From positions 1 through 64,000 of the forward strand of contig JBBDQP010000092.1 of the NCBI GenBank assembly GCA_040905965.1: DNA of 64,000 bases. The letters run 5' to 3'. The notes beneath the pieces were generated by a model. That model saw only the letters and a list, made by a program, of their open reading frames with translations, ran no database searches and was not told the origin of the DNA. Within the stretch, counting starts at the first letter, position 1. Each line of letters opens with the position of its first letter. The position numbers and the translations under genes were made by a program. Shown in pieces: positions 42,841 through 51,110 of this stretch. The stretch comes from DATHWB01 sp040905965. GTDB taxonomy: Bacteria > Actinomycetota > Acidimicrobiia > Spongiisociales > ZC4RG35.

Positions 42841-43245
42841 ATGTCCGAAAACATCGATTTTGACTCCTGGTTAGGTCTGGTCTTCGACCACGTCGGCGGC
42901 GACCGGGTCACTGCTCACCTCGAACTCGCTGCCCATCACATGCAGCCGTACGGGATCCTCCACGGAGGGGTCTATTGCTCCATCGTCGAAACTCTGGCGA
43001 GTGTCGGGGCGGCGACCTGGGCGACCGAACAGGGAATGGTGGGCGTGGTGGGTGTCCACAACGCAACCGACTTCCTGCGTTCGGTCCGCGAAGGCACGAT
43101 CGCGGGAGAGGGAACGCCGATCCACCGGGGTCGCACCCAACAGTTGTGGCAGGTGCAGATCACCCTCGCCGACCGTGTCCTCGCCCGGGGTCAGGTGCGG
43201 TTGCAGAACCTGGCTGACGCCTCCGCCATCGGCGGGATTTCGTGA
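42841..43245 (+). CDS. hotdog-fold thioesterase (PaaI/YbgC-like)
   Basis: A 134-residue single hotdog domain. MQPYGILHGGVYCSIVETLA is the PaaI motif; the glutamate in VETLA is the usual catalytic base. VHNATDFLRSVREGTI completes the thioester site. It hydrolyses acyl-CoA or aryl-CoA thioesters. Full length, with a -10 element and no Shine-Dalgarno. Its stop is 3 nt from that of the convergent DoxX-like gene. Confidence 0.92.
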   Translation: MSENIDFDSWLGLVFDHVGGDRVTAHLELAAHHMQPYGILHGGVYCSIVETLASVGAATWATEQGMVGVVGVHNATDFLRSVREGTIAGEGTPIHRGRTQQLWQVQITLADRVLARGQVRLQNLADASAIGGIS

Positions 43246-43248
43246 GGC

Positions 43249-43746
43249 TCAGAATCGATCTTCGGCCCTGCGGTCGGACTCGGTCACGATTCGCCCGCCA
43301 CGCACCGTCGCACCGATGACGAATCCCGCCGAGATGAGTACACCGTTCTTGACGATGTACTGACCTTCGAGTGTCAGACCGAACGGAAACGACGTCCAGA
43401 TCAGGTCAGGGAAGAGGATCATCGGCGTGAACGTTCCCGCCATCTGACCGAAGAGGAGCAGGAGGGTCAGGCGCAAGAACCGACCCGTGAGAAGGCCTGC
43501 TCCGATGGTCATCTCCAGGAGTGAGAGGCCGAGACGTGCGACGTCTTCGGACAGGAGTCCGAACGTCAAGGCGACCGTCGTCTCCGTTGCGAGCTGATCG
43601 GCCGGGCTGAGCCCTGGCACGAGTTTCAAGGCGCCGAACCACAGGAAAACCAGGCCGATACTCCACCGCAGCAGCAGCACCCCATGGGCCGCCATCCATT
43701 CGGAGAGCGTCGTGTCGAGTTGGTCGAACACGTTTCGGACGTTCAC
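43249..43746 (-). CDS. DoxX-family membrane protein
   Basis: A 165-residue protein with four membrane helices. LLLRWSIGLVFLWFGALKLVPG is the DoxX-type N-terminal helix pair, with a second conserved LLEMTIGAGLLTGRFLRLTL. Function in the family is poorly defined; some members support thiol or sulfur redox. GTG 43746 has TAGGCT 6 nt upstream. Confidence 0.82.
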   Translation of the reverse strand: MNVRNVFDQLDTTLSEWMAAHGVLLLRWSIGLVFLWFGALKLVPGLSPADQLATETTVALTFGLLSEDVARLGLSLLEMTIGAGLLTGRFLRLTLLLLFGQMAGTFTPMILFPDLIWTSFPFGLTLEGQYIVKNGVLISAGFVIGATVRGGRIVTESDRRAEDRF

Positions 43747-43752
43747 CTTCTC

Positions 43753-43758
43753 AGCCTA
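43753..43758 (-). promoter_or_regulatory. -10 element for DoxX-like gene
   Basis: TAGGCT on the minus strand, 6 nt before GTG 43746. Confidence 0.5.
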
Positions 43759-43773
43759 AAGGCGGCTTCGCCG

Positions 43774-44379
43774 TTACGGCCTGACGAGGTGGGCGCGCCG
43801 GCCGAATCCGATCGTCGCCCACACCCTGGCCAGGATGAGCACCGAGGCGACGAGGCCGACGAATCCGAAGATGACGACTGGCGTGTCATCCAAGAGCGCG
43901 CCGTACACGAACCACACCGCGCCTTCGACTCCGATGAGAGCCCATGTGCCGGTGGAGACTCCGTAGGGTTTCGGCGTTCGATACGCCGCCCAGACTGCAG
44001 GCAAGAGTTGCGGGACGTACGCCCAGCCCAGCACCAGCCCAAGCACGGTCCACGACCCGAAGCCGAAGGCTGCCCCGAGCAGGGCGGCCGACAGGAGACC
44101 ACGGACGAACGGCGGTTGGAGCGAGACGTTCGCTTTCTTCAGGGTGCGCAACACGACGAAGTAGAAGAAGACCATCACCGTGGTGGCCGGAGTCGCCGCC
44201 CACAGTGCCTGGGAGACGAGGTAGGCGGTCCATGCTGCGTTGGACACGAGCCCGATCGCCGGCCACGTTCCCGACACGCCCGTGGCGTCCTCGGTTCTGA
44301 TGAGTTTGCGAATCTGGGGTATCAGCGACCACCACGCCAGCACCGTGGCCGCGATGACCGCCACGTCGGCGAGGGTCAT
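43774..44379 (-). CDS. PQ-loop repeat membrane protein (SWEET/SemiSWEET-like)
   Basis: A 201-residue protein with about seven helices and two PQ motifs: SLIPQIRKLIRTEDATGVSG and YVPQLLPAVWAAYRTP. Two PQ loops in one chain suggest a complete SWEET-like or lysosomal-type transporter rather than a half unit; sugars or amino acids are possible cargo. The start is ATG 44379, supported by TACCCT 6 nt upstream; the frame is open much farther 5' but inside the FAD oxidoreductase gene. Confidence 0.82.
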   Translation of the reverse strand: MTLADVAVIAATVLAWWSLIPQIRKLIRTEDATGVSGTWPAIGLVSNAAWTAYLVSQALWAATPATTVMVFFYFVVLRTLKKANVSLQPPFVRGLLSAALLGAAFGFGSWTVLGLVLGWAYVPQLLPAVWAAYRTPKPYGVSTGTWALIGVEGAVWFVYGALLDDTPVVIFGFVGLVASVLILARVWATIGFGRRAHLVRP

Positions 44380-44385
44380 GTGAGG

Positions 44386-44391
44386 AGGGTA
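44386..44391 (-). promoter_or_regulatory. -10 element for PQ-loop gene
   Basis: TACCCT on the minus strand, 6 nt before ATG 44379. Confidence 0.5.
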
Positions 44392-44401
44392 TCGGTCGGG
44401 G

Positions 44402-45499
44402 TCACGGCCGGAAGCGGCTGGGGGAGAACGGCTCGGGATCGAGTCCCGAGCGGGGGATGGTGTCGGCCACGAGGTCGGCGGCGAGCGCCGCAGCCGCCGG
44501 TGACGTCTGAATCCCGGTCCCGCCTTGGCCGGCGAGCCAGAAGAAGCCGTCCACCTCATCGTCGAATCCGATCACCATCCCACCATCCGGGACGAAGCTG
44601 CGCAGTCCTGCCCAACTCGATCGAACCGACCTGATCCCGAGGGTCGTGATGTCGTTGATCCTCTCGATCGCCAGCGCGATGTCGACTTCTTCGGGGCGAG
44701 CGTCGCAGGGCTCGGTCGGCGTTTCGTCGGCGGGCGAACACAGCAACTGGGGTCCGTCCGGCTTGAAATAGAAGGTGTGGGCGGCGTCGACCGTCATCGG
44801 CCATCGATCCGAGCCGTTCGGCGCCGACACCATGAAGGCGGTGCGTCTCTTGGGAACCAGGCCGATAGGGCGGGCGCCCGCCAGGTCGGCGATCACGTCA
44901 CACCACGCGCCCGCGGCGTTGATCACGATCTCGGCGTGGTGGGTTTCCCCTGTGGTCGTCGTGATCGACCATTCGGTCGCGCGCTGGAACCCGGCGACCC
45001 TGGCCCCGGTGACGATCGCGCCTCCGTGCGCTCGAAAGGTTCGAACGAACGACTGGTGGACCGCCGCCACATCGATGTCGGCGGCGTCCGACTCGTAGGA
45101 GGCGAGAGCGATCTGGTCCTCTCGGAGCACAGGAACGATCCCCCGCGCTGCGGCCGGACTCAACTCTTCGAGGTGGGTCCCGTGTGCGCGTCCCTCCGCC
45201 ATTTGCCGTCGGAGCAGGTCGACCTGGTCCGACGGTGCGACGACGAGCGCTCCGCGTTCGGTGAGCACCGGTGAGTCCACGGCCGGAGGATTCTCGAAGT
45301 ACCGGCGGCTCGCCCGGCTCAGTGCCCTGACGGTCGGATGTCCGTAGTTCTCGAGGTAGAGGGCCGCAGACCGACCCGTGGTGTGATAGGCCAACTGCTG
45401 TTCGGCTTCGAGAAGGGTGACTGCAGCACCCGACCCCGCCATTTCGGCGGCGGCGGAGATCCCTGCAATTCCCCCTCCGATGACGACGATGTCGGCCAT
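44402..45499 (-). CDS. FAD-dependent oxidoreductase, DAO family
   Basis: A 365-residue flavoprotein. VVIGGGIAGISAAAEMA binds FAD; TGRSAALYLENYG and GAWCDVIADLAGARP are typical of D-amino-acid oxidase/glycine oxidase-type dehydrogenases, and GGTGIQTSPAAAALAADL closes the flavin site. It likely oxidises an amine or amino acid in the cytoplasm. No partner gene is seen. It is divergent from the Liv operon, with a 176-bp regulatory gap. Confidence 0.9.
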   Translation of the reverse strand: MADIVVIGGGIAGISAAAEMAGSGAAVTLLEAEQQLAYHTTGRSAALYLENYGHPTVRALSRASRRYFENPPAVDSPVLTERGALVVAPSDQVDLLRRQMAEGRAHGTHLEELSPAAARGIVPVLREDQIALASYESDAADIDVAAVHQSFVRTFRAHGGAIVTGARVAGFQRATEWSITTTTGETHHAEIVINAAGAWCDVIADLAGARPIGLVPKRRTAFMVSAPNGSDRWPMTVDAAHTFYFKPDGPQLLCSPADETPTEPCDARPEEVDIALAIERINDITTLGIRSVRSSWAGLRSFVPDGGMVIGFDDEVDGFFWLAGQGGTGIQTSPAAAALAADLVADTIPRSGLDPEPFSPSRFRP

Positions 45500-45580
45500 G
45501 AAGGAAGTGTCGGGCTCGAGTTCCCGGCACGCAAACCGCTCGGTCTCCGAGGATTGTGAGGCCCCGTACCGAGATGGTGT

Positions 45581-45609
45581 TTGACACGAGCCCGTTCAGG
45601 GTTTTCAAT
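45581..45609 (+). promoter_or_regulatory. promoter of the Liv-type transporter operon
   Basis: TTGACA at 45581-45586, 17-bp spacer, TTCAAT at 45604-45609. The -35 is consensus and the -10 matches 4 of 6. Expected transcription start is near 45616, leaving a leader of about 60 nt before ATG 45676. Confidence 0.6.
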
Positions 45610-45617
45610 AGGTGAAT

Positions 45618-45658
45618 CAGGTCTCATGTTTTGACGAAACATCGTCATGAGGGACCTG
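45618..45658 (+). promoter_or_regulatory. imperfect inverted repeat in the operon leader
   Basis: CAGGTC-TCATG (45618-45628) pairs with CATGA-GG-GACCTG (45646-45658), interrupted by a 2-nt bulge; inside it ATGTTT and AAACAT also pair. It begins right after the predicted start site, so it could be an operator for the TetR protein encoded in the operon or an RNA structure. Confidence 0.45.
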
Positions 45659-45675
45659 ACCCTAGGAGGAGACCG

Positions 45676-46926
45676 ATGACACAGAGGTTCCGTGTCCAAT
45701 TCGCCCTCGTGGCGATTCTCGCCCTCGTCTTGGCGGCCTGCAGCAGCGGCGGCGAAGAGCCGGCCGAGGAGACTACCACGACGACCGAGGCACCCGCCAC
45801 GACAGAAGGCACAGAAGAGACCACCACTACCGAAGCCACAGAGGAGCCGTCGGGCGACCCGATCCAGGTCGGAATCGTCACGTCGACCTCCGGGGCCCTG
45901 CAGGGGTACGGCAACCAGTACCTCGACGGACTGCAGGCGGGCCTGGATTACGCCACCGGTGGTACTGGTGCTGTCAACGGCCAGCCGATCGAGTTCGTCA
46001 TCCTCGACGACGGCGGCGACCCCGCCACGGCAATCACCCACGCCACCGAACTGGTCGGCAACGGTGTGACGATCCTCGCCGGGACCGTCGTGTCCGGTGT
46101 GGCGATCCAACTCGCCACGTTCGCCGAAGAGAACAACATCCTCTACATCTCCGGTCCTGCCGCGTCAGACGCCATGACCGGCATCAACCGCAACACGTTC
46201 CGTTCCGGCCGTCAGAGCTACCAGGACGTCGCCACCGCGGCATCACTGATCGAAGGCGACAGTGGCACGGTGCTCGTGTTCGCCCAGGACACCGAGTTCG
46301 GTGCAGCCAACGTGGGAGCCGTCGACGCCGTCCTCGGAACCCGTGGGTTCACGGTCGAATCACTTCTCGTACCCGCCACCGAGACCGAGTTCACCGGCTT
46401 CGCCGATCAGATCAACTCGGCGGCGCCAGACCTGGTCTTCGTGGCATGGGCCGGCGAGACCTCCGGTGCGATGTGGCAGGCGCTCGGTCAGCAGAACGTG
46501 TTCGACACCGCTCCGATTGCGACTGGACTCGCCGACATCGTGACCTGGCCCTTCTACGGGGAAGCGGCGACGGGGATCAGCTTCCTCAGCCACTACTTCG
46601 CCGGCGGGCCGTCCAACCCGGTCAACGACGCGATGATCGCCTCAGTCGGGGTTGCCGACCTGTTCACTCCGGACGGATTCGTTGCGGCCCAGATGATCGT
46701 TCAGGCGCTGTCGAATGCAGCCGCCGACGACGTCGACGGGATGATTGCGGCGCTCGAAGGCTGGACGTTCGAGGCTCCGAAGGGAACCCAGACCGTCCGC
46801 GCATCGGACCATGCAATGCTGCAGCCGATGTTCACTGCGCGACTGATCGACAACGGAGGCACGCTCGAGGCCGAATTGATCGGTTCTCTCGAAGCCGACG
46901 ACACGGCGCCGCCCGAAGCGGGCTGA
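45676..46926 (+). CDS. ABC transporter substrate-binding lipoprotein, LivJ type
   Basis: A 416-residue binding protein. The signal LVAILALVLAACSS carries a LAAC lipobox, followed by a Thr/Glu-rich linker and a type 1 periplasmic binding fold starting IQVGIVTSTSGALQGYG. It captures an organic solute for the permease encoded downstream; branched-chain amino acids, amides, urea or aromatic acids are all known for this family. AGGAGGA stands 5 nt before ATG 45676. First gene of a run of at least nine same-strand genes. Confidence 0.92.
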   Translation: MTQRFRVQFALVAILALVLAACSSGGEEPAEETTTTTEAPATTEGTEETTTTEATEEPSGDPIQVGIVTSTSGALQGYGNQYLDGLQAGLDYATGGTGAVNGQPIEFVILDDGGDPATAITHATELVGNGVTILAGTVVSGVAIQLATFAEENNILYISGPAASDAMTGINRNTFRSGRQSYQDVATAASLIEGDSGTVLVFAQDTEFGAANVGAVDAVLGTRGFTVESLLVPATETEFTGFADQINSAAPDLVFVAWAGETSGAMWQALGQQNVFDTAPIATGLADIVTWPFYGEAATGISFLSHYFAGGPSNPVNDAMIASVGVADLFTPDGFVAAQMIVQALSNAAADDVDGMIAALEGWTFEAPKGTQTVRASDHAMLQPMFTARLIDNGGTLEAELIGSLEADDTAPPEAG

Positions 46927-46944
46927 GCCACCGGTCAACACACC

Positions 46945-47727
46945 ATGAACGACGCCCCCCAGACGTCCCACCCCGGAGATCCGCACGCCGTGCGGGTCTC
47001 CGGGCTCCAGTGGGGCGTCGGGGGTCTGACCATCATCGACGACGTCACACTCGACGTCGCGGCCGGTGAGTTCCTTTCGGTGATCGGCCCGAACGGGGCT
47101 GGAAAGACCAGTCTCATCAACCTGATCTCCGGTGTGCACCGGCCGTCGGCCGGAGTGATCGAAGTCATGGGTCGCGACGTGACAGGCTTGCGGCCCGCCG
47201 CCCGCGTCGGACTCGGATTGGGCAGGACGTTCCAGGCCTCGAGTCTCTTTCCACTTCTGACTGTTCACGAGAACGTGCGCATCGCCGCCCAGGCCTCTCT
47301 CGGTGGAAGCCTCGACCTCCTCAGGCGACCCCGCCCGGGCGACGATGCGCACCGCCTCACCGCCGACGCTCTGGAACGCGTCGGCCTCGTCGATCTCGCA
47401 ACCACCCGGGCGGGCAGCCTGAGCCACGGTGACAAGCGCAAGGTTGAACTGGCGATGGTCCTGGCCGGCGAGCCTGCTGTCCTGCTATTGGACGAGCCGA
47501 CCGCCGGGGTGTCGGTCGAGGAGACTGGCCCGCTCGTGGATCTCATCCGCCAGGTTCATGGCGCGGGCAAGACGGTGATCATGGTCGAGCACCGGATGGA
47601 GTTCGTCGTGGACGTGTCTGACCGCATCGCCGTCATGCACCACGGCAAGATCCTCACCGTCGGCACGCCGGCCCACGTCATGGCGGACTCAGCAGTGAGA
47701 ACCGCCTACCTGGGAACCGAGGACTGA
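46945..47727 (+). CDS. livG: branched-chain amino acid-type ABC transporter ATPase LivG
   Basis: A 260-residue ATPase with GPNGAGKTS (Walker A), SLSHGDKRKVELA (signature, LSHGD instead of LSGGQ), LLLDEPTAGVS (Walker B) and MVEHRMEFV (switch His), plus the LivG-specific C-terminal motif. The altered signature (SHGD) is common in this subfamily. It lies 18 nt after the binding-protein gene and shares one base with livF. The transporter's cargo is uncertain. Confidence 0.92.
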   Translation: MNDAPQTSHPGDPHAVRVSGLQWGVGGLTIIDDVTLDVAAGEFLSVIGPNGAGKTSLINLISGVHRPSAGVIEVMGRDVTGLRPAARVGLGLGRTFQASSLFPLLTVHENVRIAAQASLGGSLDLLRRPRPGDDAHRLTADALERVGLVDLATTRAGSLSHGDKRKVELAMVLAGEPAVLLLDEPTAGVSVEETGPLVDLIRQVHGAGKTVIMVEHRMEFVVDVSDRIAVMHHGKILTVGTPAHVMADSAVRTAYLGTED

Positions 47728-48431
47728 TGCGAGGCGAATCACTCCAGATCTCCGATCTCCACGTGTGGAGGGGCGAGGCCCACATTCTCCACGGTGTCGG
47801 CATCGAGATCGCGCCGGGAAAAGTCACCGCGCTCCTCGGCAGGAACGGTGTCGGCAAGACCACGACGCTGCTCGCAATCATGGGGCTGCTCAGGTCGGAG
47901 GGTTCGATTCGGTTCGGAGACACCGAACTCGTCGGCATGGCGACCCATCGAGTGGCCCGGCAGGGGATCGCGTATGTGCCAGAAGACCGAGAGGTGTTCA
48001 CGACGCTCTCGGTTGCCGAGAACCTCCGACTGTCGGAACGGGCGGGTGCCGAACACCGATACGACCTCGTGTATGAACTCTTTCCCGACTTGGCTGTCCG
48101 CAAGGAACAGGCGGCGGGGACTCTCTCCGGCGGTCAACAGCAGATGCTTGCGTTGGGGCGGGCGCTCTTGGACGAGACCTCGATGCTCCTCATCGATGAA
48201 CCGACGAAGGGGCTGGCTCCGATCGTCATCGATGACGTGGTCGAGGCGCTGCAGCGGGTCCGGGGGGAGACGACCGTCCTCCTGGTGGAACAGAACCTGG
48301 CCGTCGCTCGGCGTCTTGCAACCGACGCGGTCGTCCTCGACGAAGGCGCAGTCGTGTATTCGGGCGATCTAGAGACACTCGCCTCGGATCCGGCGCTCAC
48401 CGGCCGCTACCTCGGGGTGGAAGTTCGATGA
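47727..48431 (+). CDS. livF: branched-chain amino acid-type ABC transporter ATPase LivF
   Basis: A 234-residue ATPase: GRNGVGKTTTLLAIMG, LSGGQQQMLALGRALL, LLIDEPTKGLAPIV and LLVEQNLAVAR are standard LivF motifs. It powers the permease together with LivG. The start is ATG in TGATG with the livG stop, and the stop overlaps livH by 4 nt. Confidence 0.94.
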   Translation: MRGESLQISDLHVWRGEAHILHGVGIEIAPGKVTALLGRNGVGKTTTLLAIMGLLRSEGSIRFGDTELVGMATHRVARQGIAYVPEDREVFTTLSVAENLRLSERAGAEHRYDLVYELFPDLAVRKEQAAGTLSGGQQQMLALGRALLDETSMLLIDEPTKGLAPIVIDDVVEALQRVRGETTVLLVEQNLAVARRLATDAVVLDEGAVVYSGDLETLASDPALTGRYLGVEVR

Positions 48432-49312
48432 GCAGCTTCGTCCTCAACACCGCTTCCGGTCTCGGTCTTGCCGGCCTCTACTTCCTTCTGGCATCCGGTC
48501 TCTCGCTCATCTTCGGTTTGATGAACGTTCTCAACCTGGCCCACGGGGCGTTCTTTGCCGTCGGCGGGTACTCGGCCTGGATCGTGATGGATCGGATGGA
48601 TGGAATCCCTCTGGGCCTGCGGTTCGTCATCGCGGTCTTGGCCGCGGCACTGTCTGGCGCCATCGTCGGAGTCGCCGTCGAGCGCGGACTCATCAAGCGT
48701 CTCTACGGCCTGCACGTCGAGCAGATCCTCCTCACCATCGGACTCGGTACTGCCATGGTCGCCCTGATGGGTGGGTGGTTCAGTTATGACCCGCGTCTCA
48801 TGGCGCAGCCGGCCTGGTTCGGTCAGACCACGACGTTCCTCGGTGCCAACATCCCCAACAACCGCTTGCTCGTGCTGGTGCTTGCAGTCCTCGCGCTCGT
48901 CGTCCTTCTCGCATTCCTTCGACGCACCAGGCACGGTTTGATCATTCGGGCAGGGGTGGAAAATCCGGGGATGGTGCGGGCGCTCGGTGTCGATGTCGAT
49001 CGCAGCTTCACCATCGTCTTCGCCATCGGCGGCATGCTCGCCGGTATCGGAGGCTCGCTCGCCACCGTCTACTTCAATGGGATCAGCCCCGGTTTGGGCA
49101 CCACCCAGTTGATCTTCGCTTTCATCGTCGTGGTCATCGGAGGGCTCGGGTCGGTGTCCGGCACCGCAATCGCCGCCACGCTCGTCGCTCTCACCCAGGT
49201 CTACGTGAACAACTACGTCGGCACCGGTCTCGGTTCGATCTCGGTGGTCGTACTGCTGGCGGTCGTGCTGCTGGTCCGGCCGCAAGGTCTGCTCGGAAGG
49301 CAAGTGCTGTGA
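48428..49312 (+). CDS. livH: branched-chain amino acid-type ABC transporter permease LivH
   Basis: A 294-residue permease with about eight helices. GLYFLLASGLSLIFGLMNVLNLAHG is the family hallmark (quoted in part: LIFGLMNVLNLAHG). It forms the channel with LivM. ATG 48428 overlaps livF by 4 nt; the stop shares one base with livM. Confidence 0.93.
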   Translation: MSSFVLNTASGLGLAGLYFLLASGLSLIFGLMNVLNLAHGAFFAVGGYSAWIVMDRMDGIPLGLRFVIAVLAAALSGAIVGVAVERGLIKRLYGLHVEQILLTIGLGTAMVALMGGWFSYDPRLMAQPAWFGQTTTFLGANIPNNRLLVLVLAVLALVVLLAFLRRTRHGLIIRAGVENPGMVRALGVDVDRSFTIVFAIGGMLAGIGGSLATVYFNGISPGLGTTQLIFAFIVVVIGGLGSVSGTAIAATLVALTQVYVNNYVGTGLGSISVVVLLAVVLLVRPQGLLGRQVL

Positions 49313-50331
49313 TGCGCCGCCTCGCCCTTGCTCTCCTTCTTGTCGTGCTCGGTTGCGCCCCGTTCGTGAACGTCGGAATCCCGTTCTTGTTCTCGTCCGA
49401 AGTGTCGTCTCCCGGATCGCTCCAGATTCTCGCCATCGCACTCGTGTACGCCGGATTCGCAGTCTCCTACGACATCGTCTTCGGATTCACCGGGCTGCTG
49501 TCGTTCGGACATGCGCTCCCGATCGCCCTCGGCGCCTACGGAACAAACCTGTTCATGATCCACGCCGGGTTGGCCTATCCGTTGGCCGTGGTCGCCTCGC
49601 TGGTGGCAACGGTGCTGATCTCCACCCTGTTGGGCGCGATCGCGCTTCGCACCACCGGTGTCGCCTTCGCAATGGTGACCCTCGCCTTCGCCGAGGCGTT
49701 CGCCATCCTCATCCTGTCTGACCCGCTCAGGGTGTTCGGAGGCGAAGAAGGCTTGCCGTTGGTGTCCGGTCTCGTCCCCGACTTCTTCCGAGGCGTGTTC
49801 AACACCCGGAACCTGTACTGGTTTGCCCTCGGGTTCCTCCTACTGACGTACCTGGTCGGGCGCCGGGTGGTCTCGTCACGCGCCGGAAAGGTGTGGGAGG
49901 CGATCAGGGAGAACGAGGCCAGGGTGCACATGGTCGGACTGGAGCCCTTCCGCTTCAAGCTGGCATCCTTCGTGATCGCTTCGGCGCTCGCCTCGCTCGG
50001 GGGATCGATCTACATCCTCCTCGTGCGCGGCGCCAACACGGGGATCGCCTCCGCCACCTTCACCCTGGCGTTGCTCGTAATGGTCGTGCTCGGCGGCCCA
50101 GGCAGATTGTGGGGTGCGGCGCTCGGCGGTTTCGTCTACGCCATCCTCAGCCTCCGGCTGTCGGCGGTTTCGACCTCCCAGGCGATCGCCGACCTTCCTG
50201 ACTGGATCGAAGGGCCGCTCTCCGAGCCGCTCTTCGTGCTGGGTGTCCTCTTCGTTCTGATGATGCTGTTCGCCCCTGGGGGTATCGCCAGCATCACCGA
50301 TCGACTTCGCCGCCCCGACCGGTCCTCATGA
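49312..50331 (+). CDS. livM: branched-chain amino acid-type ABC transporter permease LivM
   Basis: About 339 residues, eight or more helices. YDIVFGFTGLLSFGHALPI and WEAIRENEARVHMVGL are LivM signatures. ATG 49312 shares a base with the livH stop (TGATG); GTG 49309 is in frame and equally possible. It completes a full importer (binding protein, two ATPases, two permeases). Confidence 0.93.
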   Translation: MRRLALALLLVVLGCAPFVNVGIPFLFSSEVSSPGSLQILAIALVYAGFAVSYDIVFGFTGLLSFGHALPIALGAYGTNLFMIHAGLAYPLAVVASLVATVLISTLLGAIALRTTGVAFAMVTLAFAEAFAILILSDPLRVFGGEEGLPLVSGLVPDFFRGVFNTRNLYWFALGFLLLTYLVGRRVVSSRAGKVWEAIRENEARVHMVGLEPFRFKLASFVIASALASLGGSIYILLVRGANTGIASATFTLALLVMVVLGGPGRLWGAALGGFVYAILSLRLSAVSTSQAIADLPDWIEGPLSEPLFVLGVLFVLMMLFAPGGIASITDRLRRPDRSS

Positions 50332-51110
50332 CGTCCCACGCCGACGCCGGCGGCGTGCAGATCGCCTGGGAAGAGCGCGGTTCCGGCCCGGCGGTTCTCC
50401 TCATCCATGGCCTCGGCTACGCCCGTTGGGGCTGGGAGCCGCTGATCCCGCTGTTGGCGGAACGTCACAGGGTGATCACCTACGACAACCGGGGCGTCGG
50501 TGAGTCGGATGTGCCGCCCGGCCCCTACAGCGCAGAGTCGATGATGGCCGATGCGGTCGCCGTCCTCGCCGCGGCGGGAGTGGAGCGCGCCCATGTCGTG
50601 GGGACGAGCCTGGGCGGCATGATCGCCCAGCAACTGGCCGCCGGCCACCGGGATCGGGTGAATCGGCTCGTCCTCCTCTCGACGACGCCGGGAGGGTCCG
50701 ACGCCCACCCGATGCCATCAGTCACCGTCGACTTGTTGACCCGGGCCGCTTCCTTGGAGCCGGCGGACGCACTCCGGGCTTTTGTCGTCAATGCATTGGG
50801 GGACGATCCGGATCCCGAACTCGTCGAACGCATCCTCTCCCACCGCCTCGCCAATCTCCAGGATCCTGCCGGATGGCAGGCCCAGGCGGTCGCCGGCACC
50901 ACCTTCGATCCTCCCAAGTTCGACATCTCTGCACCCACCCTTGTCATCCACGGAACGTCGGATCGTGTCGTCGATGTGCGCAATGCCGCACTCCTCGGCG
51001 ACCGGATTCTCGACTCGCAGGTGGTCACCATGCCGGGCGGTCATCTCATGTTCTGGGAGTATCCGGAGGACGTGGCCGCGCACATCCTTTCCTTCCTGGA
51101 TCTCGAATGA
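50328..51110 (+). CDS. alpha/beta hydrolase
   Basis: A 260-residue hydrolase of the RsbQ/3-oxoadipate enol-lactonase branch. LLIHGLGYARWGW is the oxyanion loop, GTSLGGMIAQ the serine nucleophile, GTSDRVVD the aspartate and GGHLMFWEYP the histidine. It could open a lactone or split an ester once imported by the transporter. ATG overlaps the livM stop by 4 nt. Confidence 0.92.
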   Translation: MTSHADAGGVQIAWEERGSGPAVLLIHGLGYARWGWEPLIPLLAERHRVITYDNRGVGESDVPPGPYSAESMMADAVAVLAAAGVERAHVVGTSLGGMIAQQLAAGHRDRVNRLVLLSTTPGGSDAHPMPSVTVDLLTRAASLEPADALRAFVVNALGDDPDPELVERILSHRLANLQDPAGWQAQAVAGTTFDPPKFDISAPTLVIHGTSDRVVDVRNAALLGDRILDSQVVTMPGGHLMFWEYPEDVAAHILSFLDLE

